This document shows, in pieces, positions 59,439-64,000 of a stretch of DNA of 64,000 bases. The position numbers and the translations under genes were made by a program. The stretch comes from CAKZQX01 sp034435975 (GTDB taxonomy: Bacteria > Chloroflexota > Chloroflexia > Chloroflexales > Chloroflexaceae): assembly GCA_034435975.1 (NCBI GenBank), contig DAOTWD010000152.1, positions 1 to 64,000 on the forward strand. Direction: 5' to 3'. Under the pieces are notes generated by a model. It made no database searches. It was not told the origin of the DNA and was given only the letters and a program-made list of their open reading frames with translations. Numbering within the stretch: the stretch's first letter is position 1; each line of letters begins with the position of its first letter.

Positions 59439-60743
59439 ATGCGTGCCGTAGATCTGATAGCCCGTAAACGTGATAAAGGCAAGCTATCGACCGCCGAGAT
59501 CGAATGGCTTATTAGCGCGTTCACCCATGGTGAGATCCCAGACTATCAGATGGCAGCCTGGGCAATGGCGGTTGTGCTTCAGGGTATGGACGCCGACGAG
59601 ACGGCTGATCTCACTCTGGCGATGGCTCGTAGTGGTGAGATGCTCGACCTGCATGATCTGGTACCATTGACGGGTGATAAGCACTCAACCGGGGGCGTGG
59701 GTGACAAGACGACACTGGTACTGGCTCCGCTGGTGGCCGCTGCCGGGTTGCCCATAGCCAAAATGAGCGGACGCGGGTTGGGTTTTAGTGGTGGTACAAT
59801 TGACAAACTTGAGAGCATTCCTGGGTTTCAGGTAGAACTAACGGTTGACACCTTTCGACGTGCCGTGTGCGATGTGGGTCTGGTGATTGCGGCCCAGACG
59901 GCCACGCTCGCACCGGCCGATAAGCGCCTGTATGCGCTGCGCAATCTGACAGCGACGGTTGAGTCGATTCCGCTGATTGCCGCCAGCGTGATGAGCAAGA
60001 AGCTGGCGGCAGGTGCCGATTGTATTGTACTGGATGTCAAATATGGCAGTGGTGCGTTTATGCGCCAGCCTGAACATGCCCGGCAGTTAGCCCATACAAT
60101 GGTTGCGATTGGGCAACAGGCTGGTCGTAATGTGGCAGCCTTGCTCAGTTCAATGGAACAACCCCTCGGCAATGCGATTGGGAATGCGCTGGAAGTCCGC
60201 GAAGCCATTGCAACCCTGCAAGGTCATGGCTCGCCTGACCTGGTAGAACTGTGCCTACAGCTGGGTACACGGTTATTGCTGCTGGCTGATCGAGCTGTCG
60301 ATGAATCGGCTGCCCGTGCGGTGTTGCAGCAAACCCTGAATAGTGGCGCGGCCTGGCAGAAATTTCGCCAGATGGTTGCCAACCAGGGCGGTGACCTCGC
60401 GGTGCTGGATGATCTGCACCGGTTGCCCCAGGCACCGATTGTACTCCCGTTGCGTGCGCCACGAACCGGCTATATTACGACTATTGACACGCAGGCTCTG
60501 GGAATGGCAGTGAATGAACTGGGTGGTGGGCGGATGCGCAAAACAGATACGATCAATCCTGCTATGGGCCTGGTATTGGCAGCCCGTATTGGTGATCAGG
60601 TCGAAGCGGGGGCACCGCTGCTGCATATTCACGCCGCCAGTTATACCGCTGCTGCCCGGATTGCGCCGCTACTGCTGGCCGCCTACACGATCGGTGACAC
60701 GCCTCCTCCCCTGCCGCCGCTCGTGCTGGAGGTTATTCCCTGA
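59439..60743 (+). CDS. pdp: Pyrimidine-nucleoside phosphorylase (thymidine phosphorylase family)
   Basis: 434 aa from ATG 59439, the start conserved in the family (MRAVDLIARKRDKGKLS). Cleaves thymidine, uridine or deoxyuridine with phosphate for salvage. LVPLTGDKHSTGGVGDKTTL (phosphate site), KMSGRGLGFSGGTIDKLESIPGF in parts, VMSKKLAAGADCIVLDVKYGSGAFM, and C-terminal GAPLLHIHAA are present. The open frame runs 48 codons further upstream through the direct repeat and is rejected. Ribosome binding site weak. Confidence 0.93.
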   Translation: MRAVDLIARKRDKGKLSTAEIEWLISAFTHGEIPDYQMAAWAMAVVLQGMDADETADLTLAMARSGEMLDLHDLVPLTGDKHSTGGVGDKTTLVLAPLVAAAGLPIAKMSGRGLGFSGGTIDKLESIPGFQVELTVDTFRRAVCDVGLVIAAQTATLAPADKRLYALRNLTATVESIPLIAASVMSKKLAAGADCIVLDVKYGSGAFMRQPEHARQLAHTMVAIGQQAGRNVAALLSSMEQPLGNAIGNALEVREAIATLQGHGSPDLVELCLQLGTRLLLLADRAVDESAARAVLQQTLNSGAAWQKFRQMVANQGGDLAVLDDLHRLPQAPIVLPLRAPRTGYITTIDTQALGMAVNELGGGRMRKTDTINPAMGLVLAARIGDQVEAGAPLLHIHAASYTAAARIAPLLLAAYTIGDTPPPLPPLVLEVIP

Positions 60744-60784
60744 CAGGTCTGAGGGCGTTGTGCCGCCAACGAATGGCTCGCGCC

Positions 60785-60811
60785 TGCGACACTTCACCGC
60801 ACCGTGTCGCA
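60785..60811. terminator. Hairpin after the nucleoside phosphorylase gene
   Basis: TGCGACAC (60785-60792) and GTGTCGCA (60804-60811) form a perfect 8-bp stem 42 bases after the stop, within a larger GC-rich imperfect palindrome. The rest of the gap to 61104 has no supported gene. Confidence 0.4.
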
Positions 60812-61104
60812 CGTTTCGCTGCGGCGCCTCCTCACTGCCGTGTTCCATACTCCTGCCATAACATACTGACGCAGGAAGTATCGCATTGTCTTTGCTCTGC
60901 TGAATCAGTGGTGGTTCGCGTTCGCTCATCATGACGTGGCCCGGGTTATGGATGAGAGATTGGGGACTTGACGACACGGCAAGAATGGCTATATTTCTGT
61001 CTGTCACGTTGTCGTTTGTGGCGTGACTGATGGTTCGATCATCATCTGATGCGGCCATCTCGACATCCATTAAATCAAATAAAGAGAGACAAAGAGGAAA
61101 CCGT

Positions 61105-61497
61105 ATGCCAATTTACGAATATACCTGTGCTGCCTGCCATGCGCGATTTCAGCGACTGGTGCATGGCTTCAACGATCCGCCTGATCTGATCTGTCCGCGT
61201 TGTGGTTCCGACCGTATTCAGCGGGCGATTTCACGCTTTGCGACGGTCAAATCTGAGGAGGCGCGTATTGATGCGATGGCTGATCCCTCCACCTTTGCCG
61301 GTCTGGATGAGAATGATCCGCGCTCGATTGCCCGCTGGGCCAAAAAAATGGGCAAGGAGCTGGGTGAGGATGCTGGTGAGGACTGGGACGAAATGGTTGA
61401 CCAGATGCTCGAAGAGGAGTTGAGTGGTAAAGGTGATGAGGACGGGAGCGATGAGGGCAGTGGCCCATCCCGCCAGGATGATCTGGGGTGGGGTTAA
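61105..61497 (+). CDS. FmdB-type zinc-ribbon protein with acidic C-terminal tail
   Basis: 130 aa. The first 45 residues, MPIYEYTCAACHARFQRLV..CPRCGSDRIQRAISRFAT, are the FmdB/CxxC-CxxC regulatory zinc ribbon. The rest is strongly acidic (ELGEDAGEDWDEMVDQMLEEELSG..DEDGSDEGSG) and probably disordered. GAGGA is eight bases before the ATG. Function in this family is poorly known; a putative nucleic-acid or protein-binding role is inferred. Ends in a strong terminator. Confidence 0.88.
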   Translation: MPIYEYTCAACHARFQRLVHGFNDPPDLICPRCGSDRIQRAISRFATVKSEEARIDAMADPSTFAGLDENDPRSIARWAKKMGKELGEDAGEDWDEMVDQMLEEELSGKGDEDGSDEGSGPSRQDDLGWG

Positions 61498-61538
61498 CAT
61501 CTTGCGCTGAAATTTTGTGGTAGACTATCAACAGCATG

Positions 61539-61590
61539 CCTGCTTGCCGCAACCGTCGTCGGTTGCGGCAAGCAGGTGGCATAGTGTTTT
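61539..61590 (+). terminator. Strong rho-independent terminator
   Basis: CCTGCTTGCCGCAACC (61539-61554), loop GTCGTC, GGTTGCGGCAAGCAGG (61561-61576): a perfect 16-bp stem followed by TGGCATAGTGTTTTTG on the plus strand. It ends the fmdB-type transcript. Confidence 0.75.
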
Positions 61591-61629
61591 TGCTCCGTGT
61601 CGTGTGACAATGTAAAGGGGTTTAGCATT

Positions 61630-63114
61630 ATGGGTAAGAAAGTCCATTTCATTGACGTGACGCTCAGGGACGGGCATCAGAGTCTAGCAGCAACTCGTAT
61701 GACGACCGAGCAGGCGATGCGTGTGCTGAAGATGATCGATGACATTGGCTTTGCGGCGCTGGAACTGTGGGGTGGAGCGGTGCTAGACAGTTGTATCCGC
61801 TTTTTGAATGAAGATCCGTGGGAACGCCTCGAGCAATTTCAGGCGACACTTGGCTCTTCTCGCAAGATTCGGGCGCTCTTGCGTGGCCAGAACTTGTTTG
61901 GGTATCAACCTTACCCCGATGACCTTGTCATCTCATTTACACGGCAGGCGGTTGAGTCTGGTGTCGGCATCATGCGGATCTTCGACGCACTCAACGATAT
62001 TCGCAATCTCCAGATGGCGATTCTCGCAACACGCGCTTTTGGCGGTGTCGTCGAAGCAGCCCTCTCGTATACCACCAGCCCCGTGCATACCACCGATTAC
62101 TTTGTCAACTTTGCGATGCAACTGGAACGCGAAGGTGCCCATCAGATTGCGATCAAAGATATGGCGGGATTGCTCTATCCCACCGATGCTCTGGAACTGT
62201 GTAAAAAGTTAAAGCAAACCATTACTGTTCCCATCATAATGCACAGTCACACCACCACTGGCGTAGGTTCGCTGAATGCAGTGATTGCAATGCACGAGGG
62301 TATTGACTTCATCGATACAGCGATTACACCGTTCTCCGAGGGGACATCCCACCCGCCCATCGAGGTGATGGTGGTATTTGCTGAGGAGATGGGGCTGGAT
62401 CATGGCCTGGATAAAGAGTTGATCCTGGAGGTGCAGAAGCAGTTGTTCCGCATCTTTGATGAGTTGGGGGACAGTATTCCCGATAATGTCAAGACCTATC
62501 GCCCCGTGAAGTATAGCGATGTGGATCGCAAAAAGGTACACGAGATTATCAATCTTGTCACAAAATCCGATCCGGTCGCAATCGAAAAGGCTATTCCGTT
62601 GATGCGCGACCTGCTCAAGTCGTTGAGCTATCCTGATTATGATGACAAGATCTTTGAGGCGCAGGTGCCCGGCGGTATGCTCTCTAATCTGTATAACCAG
62701 CTCAAGGGCATGGGGAAGCTGGATATGATGGACAGTATTATGGCCGAGATTCCACGTGTGCGCCAGGATGCGGGTTATGTGCCTCTGGTGACGCCTACCA
62801 GTCAGATTGTAGGGTCACAGGCGGCCTTTAACGTCATCTCCGGAGGGCGTTACAATATTGTGTCCGATGAGTTCAAGATGATCCTGAAGGGCGAGTTTGG
62901 GCGCACGCCTGGCCCGGTTAATCAGGAAGTTGTACAGAAGGTGCTACGCCCAGGCGAAGAACCGTTGCGCTACCGCCCATCGTCCTACCTTAAGCCAGTG
63001 CTGGAAGATGAGTATGATCTACCGTTTGTGAAGACCCACAAAGATTTGCTGCTGCATCTGTTGTTCAAACAACAGGCCGATAATTTCCTTAAGAAGCGCT
63101 ACGGCATTAACTGA
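61630..63114 (+). CDS. Biotin-dependent carboxyltransferase subunit (pyruvate carboxylase B / transcarboxylase 5S family)
   Basis: 494 aa DRE-TIM barrel from ATG 61630, with AAGGGG upstream. FIDVTLRDGHQSLAATRM (Asp metal ligand), ALELWGGA, RGQNLFGYQPYPDD, IKDMAGLLYPTDA (lysine that is carboxylated) and IMHSHTTTGVGS (His ligands) are intact. The C-terminal PYC_OADA helical region (PGGMLSNLYNQLKGMGKLD) is present, but there is no biotinyl domain, so a separate carrier protein is needed. Whether it serves pyruvate carboxylation, oxaloacetate decarboxylation or transcarboxylation is open; no partner subunit is adjacent. Confidence 0.9.
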   Translation: MGKKVHFIDVTLRDGHQSLAATRMTTEQAMRVLKMIDDIGFAALELWGGAVLDSCIRFLNEDPWERLEQFQATLGSSRKIRALLRGQNLFGYQPYPDDLVISFTRQAVESGVGIMRIFDALNDIRNLQMAILATRAFGGVVEAALSYTTSPVHTTDYFVNFAMQLEREGAHQIAIKDMAGLLYPTDALELCKKLKQTITVPIIMHSHTTTGVGSLNAVIAMHEGIDFIDTAITPFSEGTSHPPIEVMVVFAEEMGLDHGLDKELILEVQKQLFRIFDELGDSIPDNVKTYRPVKYSDVDRKKVHEIINLVTKSDPVAIEKAIPLMRDLLKSLSYPDYDDKIFEAQVPGGMLSNLYNQLKGMGKLDMMDSIMAEIPRVRQDAGYVPLVTPTSQIVGSQAAFNVISGGRYNIVSDEFKMILKGEFGRTPGPVNQEVVQKVLRPGEEPLRYRPSSYLKPVLEDEYDLPFVKTHKDLLLHLLFKQQADNFLKKRYGIN

Positions 63115-63256
63115 CCGGCAGTCCTTTTTCGGTTTTTCGCCCCCCATTTTTCCTGTGGCGAAAATAGAGGGCAAAGAAAGTGTCTCTTGTGCCCCGGTTA
63201 ACCATAGTGGTTGTTCACTAACTAGTGGTTAACCACCGTGATGGTGTAAGGGATGC

Positions 63257-63312
63257 GGAGGAACGACGTCCGTTGTTGATACGGCGTCAGAAACGACAAA
63301 TGTCGTTCCTCC
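63257..63312. terminator. Inverted repeat after the carboxyltransferase gene, first
   Basis: GGAGGAACGAC (63257-63267) and GTCGTTCCTCC (63302-63312) are exact reverse complements about 34 bases apart, with ATGCGG/CCGCAT-like extension outside and a GTCGTTTC/GAAACGAC inner pairing. Confidence 0.45.
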
Positions 63313-63337
63313 CTACGCCGCATATGCAATGTGGCTG

Positions 63338-63371
63338 ACAGGAAGCCGATCTGTCCGATGCGGCTTCCTGT
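63338..63371. terminator. Inverted repeat before ftsY, second
   Basis: ACAGGAAGCCG (63338-63348) and CGGCTTCCTGT (63361-63371) form a perfect 11-bp stem with a 12-base loop, followed by TTCCC. Either hairpin could end the carboxyltransferase transcript; the ftsY promoter should lie between here and 63518. Confidence 0.45.
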
Positions 63372-63518
63372 TCCCTAGCCCCGATCCTCCGTTCCCTCAC
63401 CAGGGGTCGATTGCGTGGATTATTCTAATTATCGTGTACAATACTCTTGCATGGCATAAATCTGTACCCTCAGTACACATCCCATAGGCTTGTACTCTTT
63501 GTTATGGATGGATAGATT

Positions 63519-64000
63519 ATGTTTCGACGTTTGTTTGGGCGTGGACAGGATGCGCCGCGTAGTGAGGAAGAAGCGCGCGCTGAAGAGCAGCAGGTCGAGC
63601 GGAGCCTGGAAAAATCTCGCCAGGGTATGTTTGGCCGTATTACCCGGATGTTTGCGACCGATGAGCCGATTACCGATGAGTTGTGGGACGAACTGGAGGA
63701 GGCGTTGATCCAGGGCGATGTAGGTATTGAAACCACGCTGTACCTGGTCAACCGCACGAAAGACCGGGTGAATCGTAACAATATTAAGAAGGCGCGTGAA
63801 GCACGTGCGATGCTCAAGGCCGAGATGGTCAATGTGTTCCAGGAGTATGCCAACCGTGAGCCCGTCGCTGCCCGGCCCTTTGTGATCCTGGTCGTAGGTG
63901 TCAATGGATCAGGCAAAACGACCCTGATTGCCAAGTTGGCCCATCGCTACAAGCGTTTTGGTAAAAGTGTGCTTCTGGCTGCGGCGGATACGTTTCGTGC
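63519..64000 (+). CDS. ftsY: Signal recognition particle receptor FtsY, 5' part
   Basis: The frame is open from ATG 63519 to the window edge (160 complete codons). It begins MFRRLFGRGQDAPRSEEEAR with a short acidic A domain, then the N domain (GMFGRITRMFATDEPITDELWDELEEALIQGDVGI in parts) and the G domain start with P-loop VVGVNGSGKTTLIAKLA and LLAAADTFR. FtsY docks SRP-ribosome complexes at the membrane. Truncated only by the window end. Confidence 0.95.
   Translation, partial: MFRRLFGRGQDAPRSEEEARAEEQQVERSLEKSRQGMFGRITRMFATDEPITDELWDELEEALIQGDVGIETTLYLVNRTKDRVNRNNIKKAREARAMLKAEMVNVFQEYANREPVAARPFVILVVGVNGSGKTTLIAKLAHRYKRFGKSVLLAAADTFR

Overview
The window looks like the chromosome of a filamentous Chloroflexota bacterium (order Chloroflexales). 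This is inferred from the gene set and not from any rRNA gene: an archaeal-type HMG-CoA synthase/thiolase/DUF35 mevalonate cluster, an alternative (FeS-type) photolyase, a DUF2089/LiaX-N/DUF4097 operon, HisN-type histidine biosynthesis, many secreted or receptor proteins of Chloroflexota type, and abundant GC-rich palindromic intergenic repeats. Genes lie on both strands in short operons, separated by unusually repeat-rich gaps. I saw no rRNA, tRNA or CRISPR array.

Layout. 0-7.4 kb (minus strand): coaE coupled to an amidohydrolase fused to a CYTH domain; a decayed TnpB (IS605 OrfB) element with its right-end hairpins; a three-gene operon (DUF2089, LiaX-N-like small protein, large DUF4097 beta-solenoid protein) behind a consensus promoter. 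7.4-12 kb: repeat-rich and gene-poor, with several tiny genes, an orphan promoter, a CbpA-like J protein and a DUF2905 protein. 12-22 kb: hsp20-lon, a universal stress protein, an rRNA/tRNA methyltransferase with a lone receiver, a (6-4)-type FeS photolyase, a MarR regulator with an FMN reductase and a perfect palindromic operator, and a DprA-like protein. 22-30 kb: mfd, a nucleotidyltransferase-domain protein, rpmG, and a hisC-hisN-hisB group with a small upstream ORF and inverted repeats. 30-36 kb: a secreted repeat protein with a suspected frameshift, a GT-C-like membrane protein, an IS982-type insertion sequence with two frameshifts that has truncated an FtsX-family permease, and a GAF/HD-GYP protein.

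36-47 kb: efp (with an atypical loop tip), a membrane protein, a HAD phosphatase coupled to argS, a kinase remnant plus a receiver-kinase whose phosphoacceptor is Glu, a SEDS protein, small proteins and a stand-alone (p)ppGpp hydrolase-like HD protein. 47-51.5 kb: HMG-CoA reductase, HMG-CoA synthase, a thiolase-fold protein lacking its catalytic residues, and a DUF35 protein lacking its zinc ribbon. 51.6-64 kb: lexA with a clear promoter, a ROK protein with a FecR protein, ugd, acpS, nnrDE, pyrimidine-nucleoside phosphorylase, an FmdB-type zinc ribbon, a carboxyltransferase and the 5' part of ftsY.

The most unusual points are: the mevalonate cluster in which HMG-CoA synthase keeps its catalytic residues while its two expected complex partners have lost theirs; the amidohydrolase-CYTH fusion; one short helical module repeated in all three products of the DUF2089 operon; and several families of palindromic or tandem intergenic repeats, including a 21-bp inverted pair flanking hisN-hisB.
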